NCBI GenBank assembly: GCA_001584585.1
Contig: LSYV01000013.1
Coordinates: 24,787 to 53,133 of the forward strand
Reading direction: 5' to 3'
Origin: Gonium pectorale
Taxonomy: Eukaryota > Chlorophyta > Chlorophyceae > Chlamydomonadales > Volvocaceae
Length of the DNA: 28,347 nucleotides
Positions 19,245 through 28,347 of the stretch are shown here, one piece after another. Position 1 is the first letter of the stretch; each line of letters begins with the position of its first letter. A program made the translations under genes and the position numbers. The notes beneath the pieces are model-generated. The model made no database searches. It worked only from the letters and a program-made list of their open reading frames with translations, and had not been told where the DNA came from.

Positions 19245-19998
19245 GCAGCAGCAGCAGCAACAGCCGCAACAGCCGCAGCGAATGGACGCGGGGGTGCACC
19301 TCCTCCCACCACCACCGCCGCAACAGCAGCAGCTGCAGCAGCTCCAACAGCAGCAGCAGCAGGCGATGGCGCAGCAGCCGCAGCACTTTCCGCCGCCGCC
19401 GGGCCTGCCGCCGCCGCACCCGCCGCAGGCCGCGTCAATGGCACCCGGCGGCGGCGGCCCCACGCACCAGCAACAACAACAGCACCTCCATCACCACCAG
19501 CAACAACAGCAGCAGCATCAACAACAACAACAGCAGCAACAACAGCAGCAACAGCAACAACAGATGGCGCTGCAGATGCAAGGCATGGCGGCGGGCATGG
19601 CGCCCCAGCAGGCGGCCGCGGCGGCGGCGATGCTGAACGCGCTGACCGGCGGCCAGGGGGGCATGGGGCTACCGGCGGCGGCGCTGGGCATGGGCGGGAT
19701 GGGCGGCCTGCCGGGCATGATGGGGATGGCGGGCGGCATGGGCGGGATGGGCGGGATGCAGGGCGGCATGGGAGGCGGCGGCATGGGAGGCGGCGGAATG
19801 CAAGGGGCTATGGGAGGTGGTATGGGCGGCGGCATGGGAGGCGGCATGGGAGGTGGTATGGGAGGCGGCATGGGAGGTGGTATGGGCGGCATGGGGGGCA
19901 TGTCCGGCGGGATGCCTGGCGGAATGGGTATGCAGGGGCCCATGGGCGGGATGGGCGGGCTGCCGCAGGGCATGCCCATGCCCTTCCCCTTCCAGTAG
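17909..19998 (+). CDS. HAKAI: HAKAI/CBLL1-like RING E3 ligase (m6A writer-associated type) with Gln-rich and GMGG tail
   Basis: Three exons, 17909-18072, 18503-18594 and 19076-19998, all GT-AG and in phase, give 392 residues. Residues 20-56 form a C3HC4 RING: C22, C25, C38, H40, C43, C46, C53, C56, with the HAKAI hallmark CxxCxFPIAIYARLYPC. The RING runs straight into the segment CLANIARLERI and then LFISPLTLQSFKSEEDLATH, as in HAKAI. Known family: HAKAI is a ubiquitin ligase in animals and a conserved subunit of the m6A RNA methyltransferase complex in plants and animals (nuclear). Odd: the following C2H2-like finger keeps its histidines (HTRRAH, residues 93-98) but both cysteines are missing. 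The tail has two long poly-Gln runs (~120-150 and ~205-230), Pro-rich spacers, then about 20 GMGG-type repeats. No plus-strand TGTAA was found within 1 kb downstream. Confidence 0.87.
19164..19275 (+). repeat. CAG/CAA tract encoding the first poly-Gln run
   Basis: Mixed CAG and CAA codons in frame with the HAKAI-like protein encode about 28 almost uninterrupted Gln residues followed by PQQPQ. The codon mixture suggests selection for Gln rather than simple slippage. Confidence 0.9.
19470..19563 (+). repeat. CAG/CAA tract encoding the second poly-Gln run
   Basis: A run of CAA/CAG codons broken by His and Leu (HLHHHQ), in frame with the HAKAI-like protein. Confidence 0.9.
19660..19980 (+). repeat. 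Degenerate 9-12 bp repeats encoding GMGG/GGMG units
   Basis: Tandem ATGGGCGG- and ATGGGAGG-type units translate to alternating Gly and Met. The coding strand is very rich in GGG runs, so DNA or RNA G-quadruplexes are possible. Region ends with PMPFPFQ and the stop. Confidence 0.9.
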
Positions 19999-22134
19999 CG
20001 GCGTGGGGCGGGCCGGGGCGGGCCGCTCCCGGCAGCCGGCAGCCGGCTAGTCGCGTCCCCCGCGCCTGCCAGCGTACAGGGGCTGCCGTTGGGATGCGCG
20101 CGCGTTGCACAGGCGGCTGCGGATGGGTGCAGCGGGCAGGCCACGGGGGGCTGGTGGAGTGGGGTCCCTCGCCAGAGTGGCCCTTGCTGGTCTGCGGGGC
20201 TGCGTTTTCAGGGGTGTCCTTGTCGAGCTGCAGGCCGGGGAGCCATGTGTGGACGTGACTCGCCAGGCGGCGGGCGCGACGCTACTGCGTACCGGCGGGG
20301 CGGTGTGGTGCAGGGGGCCAGACGGCCGATGCAGGCGGGCGGGGCCTCTGGTCCCGGGGAGTACCAGCCTGCTGTGCGGCTGGATCCCGCATTCACGTCG
20401 GGCGCCTGGGGCGCACGGCGCGCACGGCATGGCGCCAGCACGGCTGCGCTGTGTTTTTTTCTTGGCACTGCTGAAATAACAATGAATTGGCTGGCGATGT
20501 TTGGTCGGCATAGGCTATGTCTGGTCGGCAATGGCGGTGGCAATGGCCACTGCCTGGGATGCGAATGCCAGCCAGCCGTCAAGGGCCGTTGATGGTTTGG
20601 GAGGAGGCAGGAGAGGGGACCACCGGTACGGACCCTTCGCCGGGCCCCGGAGCTAAGGCCATAGCAGCCTGGAACCCCCTCCCTCCCCCACACGGGGGGA
20701 TGGGCACATGCGTTCGTCCAACACTCATCTGCGTGTGCTCAGTACGCGCCTTGGGCACTTGGGCATTGGGCCGCCATGCCGCGGGAGCTGACGGTGGCCC
20801 CCACCATGAAAGTACGCTTCCCTGCGCCTCCCAACCTTTCTTTCAGTGCGGGACTGAGGCTCGCCGCGGCGCCGCTTTTGCCCAGCCCAGGGGTCCACAA
20901 GTGCACCTGCTCCAGGGAAGGTAGACCCAAGGGGCCCGCGCGAACGTGTCATTAGCACTGCCTTACATACATGTTTTGTCCAGCGCTTGCCTACGACGGA
21001 CGGAACACCCCCATCAGCATACACAGGCCCTCGGCCGAATGCGCGCACACGCAGCGCACCAGGCCCTTGGCCACGGAGAGGCCATCAAGATGGATGCCGA
21101 CGGCGTGGCCGCAATGGTACATTGCGCGCCGCCGTCCATCGGTGATGGGAGCCTCAGCCGTGTGAAGGCTTCATCTTGGGTCAAGTGCTGATGCGCCCGC
21201 CAGACAAGACTGGGCTGACAGAACGGCTCACGCACTGACCCACTATTGGAGACGCCCGGAGCGCCATACACACCGATGACGCAGTAATACAACCCCCATT
21301 AGTACAAAGTGTTGGTGCATCAACTGGGTGTGAAAGCCCAGTATAGGAGACCGGGGGAATGGGCGCCTGCCAGAGGAGCCAGACACCCAGGTACACAAGC
21401 CCCGAGCGTGGGCCGCAACCGGCGTGACAGAGCGCCAAAGCACAGGGAATCAGAGATTCGAATGCCACGCGACGCGGGCCAAATACGATACATAGCGGAC
21501 TGCATGCTGGGGCACTTGGGGCCGCTCCGTCGCGCCCGTTCACCAGGTTCTTTGGGTGGCAGTCCATACTCCCACACGGTACGACGAATCCGCAACACAT
21601 TCCACACGCTGCGGAATAGCAACTTCTCACACCCGGAGCCTCCCCCCCGAGTGGCCCACAGTCCCATTTCCCCAGCGCCCACTGCCCAGTGCTAGCCCGC
21701 TCACTCTTGACCACTCAAGGACGTCAAACCATTACGGTCAAGCGGGCGGGGGCAGGGTACGGTAGGCGCAGGCGTCCCGAGACGCGGCCCCGTTATTGCC
21801 AGGTCCCGTGTCAAAGGCCCGAATGACGGACAACACCCGGAGCCAGCTGGGCAAACTTGTGCTCCGAAGGCGTGGCGGCCGGGCCGTAAATAGCACACAG
21901 CAACGAGCAGCACGGTACAGCCCTGACGCGCTTGACGGGTGCCAGAGAGGGCACCGCAGCAATTCAATCCTCATCGGTCAGTGGCACACACGTGGCACAG
22001 GCGTGCTGCGGCGGCAGCCGCATTTTCAAGACACAGTGTTAAGAGGCCCAGGCGGGGGCCTGGTCTCAACCAACAACCAAGGCACATGGTATGGCCAGAC
22101 CCGCAGTCGCTCACGCGGAGTACTGGAGCGGCGG
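19999..22134. other. Non-coding: HAKAI-like 3' UTR and possible 3' UTR of an uncertain minus-strand gene
   Basis: No exon was found with recognisable product. The left part should be the 3' UTR of the HAKAI-like gene. A minus-strand TGTAA at 20963-20967 could end the uncertain gene at 22135-23356, leaving ~1.2 kb of 3' UTR. Long plus-strand open frames here have Arg/Pro/Ser-rich noise composition. Confidence 0.45.
20963..20967 (-). terminator. Candidate TGTAA polyadenylation signal on the minus strand
   Basis: A minus-strand TGTAA in the context TATGTAAGGC. It is the only one seen between 20000 and 24091 on this strand. It would suit either the uncertain gene at 22135-23356 or a very long 3' UTR of the cyclase gene. 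Confidence 0.3.
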
Positions 22135-23356
22135 TCAAAAGAGGAGGGGGGACGCAGCCCTCTGGCGATACCGCCGCATCTCGACGCAGACAAGGCAGCC
22201 ACACACCGAGCAGTGGTCACTCTGCGCAACCCTGTCCAGGATCTGCCCAAACTGGGAACGGAAACTCACCAGGCCGCGACGCGACGCAAGTGCGTCATAG
22301 TACCGTAATGCCCTGCAGCGCTGCTACGCGGGCCACCAGATGCCAAGCGGGTGCCGCCGGGGGGCGCGAGCCACGAGCCGCGCGGCCCCACCTTGGGGCC
22401 ACACCCACAGTTGCCCCCCCCCCCCGTGACATGCAAAGGCACGCAAAGAAGGTCGAACGATCGATCCCTTGCGCTCAAAAGCCGCGGCCAGCCAGCAGGC
22501 CAGGCCAGGCCACCCGTCCTTCACGCAAACCAGGGTGGATGCAAAGTCCTCTACGACGGCCCCCACCATGCGCCGCCGGCAGCCGCCGGCATCCAGGCCG
22601 GCGTCGCTCCGGCGACGCCCGGGGGCGCCAAGCGCGGAAGCGTACACGCAACGCAGCCGCAGCCACGGCGGAGGCGGTGGTGGCGGAAATAGTGAAAGCC
22701 CACGAGTGCTTCTATGGACGATGTCAGCAGTCCCAACCCCGCCGTCGCTACCCCGAGCAGCAGTCTCAAGTTCAAGTCCCCGCATGTTTTCGACCTGCGC
22801 CGATCGGCGCCGTCCGGTCCATCATCAGCGCCGCCACCGGCGCCAGTTCGCGCTCTGTCGACTCGATCTCGCTGCCACGCTCCCACGGGGAAACCCCAAC
22901 CCACCTATCCACCCACCCACCCATCAACCGAACCACCACTCCATCCAGGTGCATAACAAGTTTGCCGCCGGCGTCGAACATGAATTGCGATTCAGACGTG
23001 GGACTGGCGCACCAACGGCCGTCCCCAAACCCCGGCGGGCGCCGGTGGCTGTGCGGGCCCGCCCCGTCCCCGGTATCGAGTTCCTCATGCTCCCATCCTC
23101 ATGCTCGCAGGTTTAGCCGGCCTGCCAGGAGCCTACCAGGACCGCATCCAAGGGTCGCGTCCTCGCGCGCAGAGGCCAGAGCCGCACCCCGCCCCGGCGG
23201 CAGAAGGGCGGGCCAACACAGGGCGCGCCAAGACAGCGGCAACGCCGGGAGGGCAGGGCACGGCCTCTGCAGCAGCCTCTAACCTCCAGCCGTGCGCAGG
23301 AGCCGATGCAGGAGCCATCCCCCGAAGTCGGCAATCGTCAGTGGTTCTCGAGCCAT
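22135..23356 (-). CDS. Uncertain minus-strand gene, product not recognised
   Basis: Several segments read like exons, though I cannot join them all. (a) 23284-23356: ATG start, MAREPLTIADFGGWLLHRLL, donor-like GTTAGA. (b) about 22772-23097: a frame holding WEHEELDTGDG, SESQFMFDAGGKLVMHLDG and GSEIESTERELAPVAALMM; it would join (a) in phase using an AG at 23098-23099. (c) about 22430-22600: MVGAVVEDFASTLVCVKDG and ACWLAAAFERKG. (d) 22135-22311: after a CTGCAG acceptor, ALRYYDALASRRGLVSF, QFGQILDRVAQSDHC, SVCGCLVCVEMRRYRQ, then stop. Composition of these pieces looks protein-like, unlike the Arg/Pro noise of other frames. Third-position GC is only moderate, no domain is recognised, and the opposite strand is also open over part of it. 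It may be a real gene, a decayed gene or chance. Confidence 0.22.
22905..22924. repeat. Short CCCA-type microsatellite
   Basis: CCACC/CCCA units with a few substitutions, within the uncertain region. It reads as GGGT repeats on the minus strand. Confidence 0.7.
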
Positions 23357-24091
23357 TCGGTACTGGCAACGGAGACAACGTAGCACGCGCCGTCAAGCCG
23401 CGCCGGGATGGGCGCCCCCACAGTGCAAGCCACCACGGCCCCCGCGCCCGAGCGCGGAGGCACCGCAGCCTCACCCTACCCGCGCCATGCACACACGTGC
23501 CGCCCGGCGCCGCTAACCGCTGCCCCGCCTGAGCGGGGGCGGTGGATAGCGCCGGGCCCTATTGCAGTCTGCCAACGCACACTGCTCTCGTGTTGCCGCA
23601 GTCCCGTCACGTCACATCACATCACATCACAACACACACATATGCACGCACGCACGTTGTACATTGAGCAGCGGCGTACAACCCCAAAGAGCCCGGGGGC
23701 ACCGCATGGCATTCTTCAGCTCCCCCGCAAGCACACCCAGCAACCGCCCACGCCCCCACCCGGGAGCCGCCATCAACAATCTAGCCACGAATGCACCAAA
23801 GGTACGGAGCAGTTCTCCCCCCTCTACCGGACGTCGTCGTTGGCGGCGAACGGACCCGCCCCCCCCCCGCGCGCCGCTCCCGCGCCGCGCACCCGGCACC
23901 ACTACAGCTGTCCAGCCACGCAGCGCTCCTCACCACGCGACCCCCGCTCCCTTGCCGCGCCCTCCCCTCTCGCCGCCCGGCCGCGCCCTCCCCTCTCGCC
24001 GCCCGGCCGCGCCCTCCCCTCTCGCCGCCCGGCCGCGCCCTCCCCTCTCGCCGCCCGGCCGCGCCTCGCCCCCGGAGCCGGAATACCCGGA
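23357..24091. other. Probable 3' UTR of the cyclase gene and intergenic DNA
   Basis: No exon recognised. Contains a CACAT/CACG-type microsatellite at about 23605-23655 and the 26 bp tandem repeat at 23957-24060. No minus-strand TGTAA occurs between 24091 and 20967, so the cyclase 3' end is not defined. Confidence 0.4.
23957..24060. repeat. Four perfect copies of a 26 bp repeat just downstream of the cyclase stop
   Basis: The unit begins GCGCCCTCCCC and ends GCCCGGCC. Copies lie at 23957-23982, 23983-24008, 24009-24034 and 24035-24060. It ends only 32 bases from the cyclase stop codon, so it should be transcribed as part of the 3' UTR. Confidence 0.95.
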
Positions 24092-27000
24092 TCACTTCTT
24101 GAAGAGGTTCTTTAGCTTGCTGGCCAGGCCCTTGCCCTTGCCCGAGCTCTCCCCGCCGATGGTGCTGCCGGCGTCGCTGCCATTGCGCTTCATCGAGTCG
24201 CCGCTGCGCTGCGGTCCCACCGAGGAATCCGCCCGGGCGGTGCCCGAGCCGGAGCTGGGCCGGTATATGGGCGCGTGCGAGGGGTGATGGTGCGCCTGCG
24301 GCTCGTGACCCTGCGGGGCCGGTTAGGAGGGCGGGCGGGCGGGTCGGCGCTCGGCGGGTCGGCGGATCAGTGGGCCGAGGGCCGGGCCGGGTCGGGTCGG
24401 AAGGGGCTCGTGGGCACGCCCCGGCGCGATGCGCGGCCACCGCATGCCGGACCCTACCCCGTACACCGTCCGTACACCGCCCGTACACAGCAACGTATAC
24501 TGGCCAGCGTCGGCGGGTTGGGAGGCGAGTGGGGGAGGTAAGTGTGAGGGAAGCGGGAAGCGGTGCGAAGCGGGGGCGCCGAGCCGCAGTGGGCGCAACG
24601 TGAGGGGGATGGGGGCGGGGGGGGGGGAGGAGCAAACGGCTGACGTGAACGCACTGGCTTCCACATGAAGGCTCCCCGCCGGGGTGGGGTGGTGGGTGTG
24701 CGGGAGAGAGACAGCTGTAGCACGGGAGTGGGTGTGGGGCCGGGGGTAATACGGAATCGGGCCGGGGCCGGGGGGCGCGCNCAGTGGCGCCAGGGCCGTG
24801 CACGGGGCGGGCGGGGGGGGCGGGGGATTCCGTGCGTCCATGGGGAGCGCCCGCGGACAGGGGCGCTGCCTCACCTGCATCGCATCGAGCGGCGGCGGCC
24901 GCAGCCCGCCCGACACAAACGACTCCAGCTCCGCCTGCAAGCCCTCCCGCGGCGTCGCCGCCGGCTGCGCCGTCGTAGCAGCCGCGGCTGCGCCGGCGGC
25001 CGTCGCGGCGGCGCCGACGGGCGCGGGGGCGCCGACGGCGCTCAGCCGCGGCTCGGCCGGCTGCGGTGGCTGCGGCGGCTGCTGGCTCGACTGCGCCAGC
25101 GGCGAGACCTTGGCCGTCACGCTGCGCGCCATCACCACGCCCGCCATGCCGCTAAGCCCGCCTACCCCCGAGCCGCCCGACGGCTCCGGCCGCATGAGGG
25201 CCGCCGCCGCCGAGTCCGCCGCCGCCGCCGTCGGCGACGCCGACGCGAAGCCCAGGTGCGAGGTGCTGACCAGGCGGCTGTACACATGGCCGCTGGCGTC
25301 AGCGGCGGTGCCGCCAGTGCTGGCGAGCGCAACCGCCAGGCCCTGGCTGTGCGAGGCGGTTTGCTCCGACTCGCCAGTCCCGCCGCCGTTGAGCAGCGCG
25401 CCGCTGCTGCCGTGGCCGTACGCCAAGCCGCTGCCGCCGCTGCCGCCGCCGCCACTGACGGGGGCGACGCCGGCGGCGGCGTTGCCCAGGCCACTGGGGC
25501 CGCCGCCGCTGATGCCGGAGCGGCTGCCGCCCGAGCCTGCGACGTGCAGGGGGCTGTTGGGGCCCGCCGCGCGGCCGCCGCGAGCGTACACGGCGCGGAA
25601 GGACGTCTCACGGCCCAGGCCCGGCGCCTGTATCACGGTGGGCGGGTCGCGGAATGAGCTCTCGCGGATACCTGGAATCTCCCGGAACGACCCGCTGTTG
25701 CGATGCAGCGAGTTCGGCGCCGCGGTGGGCCGCCACCCGGGCGGCGGCGGCGCCGGGTCGCCGGCCGCGCCGGCGCCGCCGCTGTACGGACAACCACCGC
25801 CGGCGCCGCCGATGCCGGGGGCAGCCGCTGTCGCCGCCTCCGCCGCCGCCGCTTCCGCTGCGGCAGCGGAGTTCGCTAGCGTGCCCTCCGACGGCAGCGA
25901 CGCGATGACCGCCACCAGGGGGCTGCTGGTGGCGGGGCTGTAGCTGCCGCTGCCGCCGAGCGGACCGCTGGTGCCGGTGGCGGTGCCGGAGCGCGGGACG
26001 CCGGGGCCCGCCGGCGGCCTGCCCGTGGAGCTCGAGAAGGACGGCAGGAGGGCGCCGGCGCCGCTGGACCCCTGCTGACGGGTGGCCCGGTCCTCGTCTC
26101 CCTCCTTGATCGCCTCCATGGCCTGAACGGAGCGGGCCGATAGGTTGTCTACCGACCTGCGGGTGGGGGAGGTGGGGGCGAGGGGTGGGGTTGGTCATCC
26201 CGTGGGCATGCCTAGTGATGACGAAGGACAGGTGGGGCGGGTCGTGGTGTGTGTGTGGGGGGAGGGGTAAAGGATAGAGGCGGTGGTATACGGCGCGCTT
26301 CAGGCAGTCAACCAAAGTGTGCTGCAGTAATGAGAGCCCGCGCAAAGGCTCTCCTTCCGGAGGGATCGCGGCCGAGGTAGTTAGATTCTTAGGGTTTGGC
26401 AAAGAGGCAACTGGGACCGATGGCGGACGCAAACCTCGGCACGGTTTGGATCGCGCCCGTCTTCCGGCACCCAGGAACCCCCAACAAGCCTCGTGACTCC
26501 GGGCATTGCGCCACCTGGGCGGCATCCGCTGTTCCATTGCGCCTCCCCGCTCCCACCCGCCGGGACCAACAAGGTGACCGGCAACGACCGGCCACGGCCG
26601 CCGCCCGCAGCGCCGTCTGCCCTCTACAAACGCCAGCACCGCCCCGCCGCGACCTTGTAGGCCACCACAACCCACGGCCGGCAAAACAGCAGCCGCCTAC
26701 CGCCGACCAGGGTCCAACACCCCCATCGCACCCGCCGTGGTGCCATCCGCAGCCCTCTCGTGCGGGGTCCGTCAGCGGCCCGCCCCCGGGACCCGTTCCG
26801 CGCCACCCACGGGTGGGTCGCACCTGCCGGAGGAGGTGATGACGAAGGAGCCGTCGCGCCCCGGGTTGCTGGCGGCGCCCGCCGCCACCTCCCGGTACAC
26901 CCCGTCCAGCTGCGCGTCGAAGGAGGTGTGGCGGAGCAGCCAGTCGTCCTGCGTGCCGCCGATCAGGTAGGTCTGGGCAGAGGGCACAGTCGGGGGGGGG

Positions 27001-27796
27001 GAGGAGAGGGGAAGGGCGCAGCGGGGGCATTGGATGGGGGCGGGGGAGCAGCTGGTGGGTATCGCTTCAGCGACGGAAACCAGGGGCTGACAGCAGCGTT
27101 TTCATATGGGATTAGCCTCAGGGGCATGCCATCGGTCCCGTTCCCACCCGTCGGACAGCGGAGGAGATGCGGAGGGGAGGAAGCCAGGAGGGTTCCCGGC
27201 CGGTGGGGAGGTGCCCAGTCACGGCTCCAGCATCAGAGGCGACGCGGCAAGGTACGGTGCTTCACTCCGCCGACCATGCCCACGCCCACCCCCAGCAGGT
27301 CCAGGGTCCGATCAGGGGCACCGGGGCGGGCGAGGAACGTCCCCACTCCCCCAGTCTGACGGAGTCAAGGCAAGAGAGCCGCACGCGGCCACCTGGACGA
27401 AGCCACACCACCACCCCTAGCAGCGCCTGCTCACCGAGCGCCTCCCGCCTCCCCCCTCCCCAGACCGCCCCCCCCCTCCTTCGTTACCCACCCGCCGCCC
27501 ACCCCGCCCCGCCCCGCCCCGACCACCTCACCGTCATGTTGCCGCGCCCCTTGACTGCGATGTTGCCGCGCTCCCGCACCGCGTACTTGTGCTTGTCCAC
27601 GATCCGGTTGTACGACTCGCCGCTGATGTGGATCTTGCCCGGCAGGCCGTGGCTCTCCATGCGGCTGGCCACGTTGACGGTGTCACCGTACACGGAGAAG
27701 CGCGGCGTCTTGGCGCCCAGTACGCCGCCCACCACGGGGCCGGTGTGGATGCCGATGCGGATCTGCACGGGCTCGCCCTGCGCGTTCTTGACCCGC
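24092..27796 (-). CDS. Class III adenylate/guanylate cyclase, C-terminal part (gene continues past right edge)
   Basis: Four exons on the minus strand: 27532-27796, 26824-26972, 24875-26156, 24092-24310, all GT-AG and in phase. The 5' part of the gene lies outside the window. The first two visible exons encode the second half of a class III cyclase catalytic domain: [16 protein letters not shown], then [36 protein letters not shown] and [10 protein letters not shown]. The transition-state Asn and Arg of the NVASR motif are present. The metal-binding Asp residues must be upstream and cannot be checked. Known family: makes cAMP or cGMP from ATP or GTP. The base-selecting position just before the GDTVN motif is Ser, as discussed in the findings. 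The last ~500 residues are a low-complexity Ser/Gly/Ala/Pro tail ending in a basic stretch ([14 protein letters not shown]) that might contact membrane lipids (inference). Intron 24311-24874 contains one N. Confidence 0.9.
24781..24781. other. Single undetermined base
   Basis: One N in the last visible cyclase intron (24311-24874). It does not affect coding. Confidence 1.
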
Positions 27797-28347
27797 CTGC
27801 CGGGCGTCCGACAGTCAGTCAGTCGGGGTGCGCCGGGGGCGGGGAGGGTGTGTGTGTCAGGGGCGCCGAGGCGGGGAGCGGCAGGGAGTACTCAGTCCGC
27901 GGGCAAGCTGAGCGATGACGGCAGGAGGGGAAGGGGAAGGGAGCGGGGGAGGGATGGTGCTGTGGCGGTCCCGCGGGGCTGGGGTTGGGCAGGAGGGCGC
28001 CGGCGCTGCGCCGACGGCGCAAGGCGTGAGCAGGGCCTCGTGGGCTGCGGCTAGGCGCAGCTCGTGACCCCACCCCTGCCCTTGCCGCGCGCCGCCCTCC
28101 CAGGGGAGACACACCCATCTGATGTCGTATGCGTTTTCCTTTTCAACACCCATCCGATGCCCTCTACCCGCAAGCCCACACGCGCCCCTGCCCCCAGCCC
28201 CGCCTCCGCCCCGAACCCCAACCCGGCCCTCAGCCACCACCGGTATTTGCACCCCTGTAATTTGCACCCAGCCCCCCACCCCCACCCCCACCCCCCAGCC
28301 CCCACCCAGGGAGGGATGGCGCCAGCGCCCAGCTCTCAGCCTCTCAG
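27797..28347 (-). other. Cyclase intron running to the right edge
   Basis: The exon that begins at 27796 is preceded by a GGCAG acceptor in phase 2. No minus-strand reading frame between here and the window end resembles cyclase or has a suitable donor, so the next upstream exon is probably outside. The stretch 28262-28308 is extremely C-rich on the plus strand, with six or more runs of four to six Cs. Confidence 0.6.

Noticed and set aside
18726..20258. 510-codon plus-strand open frame rich in Ala, Thr and Gly
   Set aside because: It is a shifted frame of the HAKAI-like Gln/Gly repeat exon plus intron sequence. The in-phase spliced frame gives the recognisable RING protein instead.
21939..23282. 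447-codon plus-strand open frame
   Set aside because: Arg/Pro/Ser/Gln-rich composition without any domain. In GC-rich DNA, frames of this length occur by chance opposite or beside other sequence, and no splice or start context supports it.

Overview
This window looks like nuclear DNA of a volvocine green alga (Chlamydomonas/Volvox group). The evidence is high GC content, genes split by many short GT-AG introns, long Gln-, Ala- and Gly-rich tracts inside exons, G/C-rich minisatellites in introns and UTRs, and TGTAA motifs (the usual green-algal polyadenylation signal) downstream of several genes. There are two assembly gaps, 49 Ns at 10899-10947 and one N at 24781. Both fall inside introns.

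Layout. (1) 1-1689 holds a left-edge ~30 bp minisatellite and the probable 3' UTR of the first gene. (2) 1690-8012, minus strand: a nine-exon divergent sirtuin (Sir2 fold) whose last exon adds a very long acidic/RGG/poly-Gln tail. (3) 8013-9400 is the intergenic region between two diverging genes. (4) 9401-13590, plus strand: an eight-exon BCS1-type AAA ATPase with an N-terminal membrane segment. (5) 13591-15904 lies between convergent genes. (6) 15905-17555, minus strand: a two-exon mitochondrial ribosomal protein uL30m. (7) 17556-17908 is a 353 bp divergent promoter. (8) 17909-19998, plus strand: a three-exon HAKAI-like RING protein with a Gln-rich and Gly-Met-Gly-Gly tail. (9) 19999-24091 has no gene that can be called firmly, but shows hints of an unrecognised minus-strand gene at about 22135-23356. 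(10) 24092 to the right edge, minus strand: the 3' part of a class III adenylate/guanylate cyclase, with four exons visible and the remainder outside the window.

The genes do not form a pathway or cluster. They are ordinary, separately regulated nuclear genes: protein deacylation-type enzyme, mitochondrial membrane assembly, mitochondrial translation, m6A-writer-type RING protein, and cyclic nucleotide signalling. The most unusual items are a sirtuin that lacks several standard active-site residues and carries a prion-like/RGG extension, a HAKAI homologue that has lost the cysteines of its second zinc finger, a perfect 22 bp inverted repeat inside a sirtuin intron, and a four-copy 19 bp ACGT-core repeat that starts within a splice donor. 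All exon models were built by eye from reading frame, splice-site and phase agreement. No transcript evidence was available.
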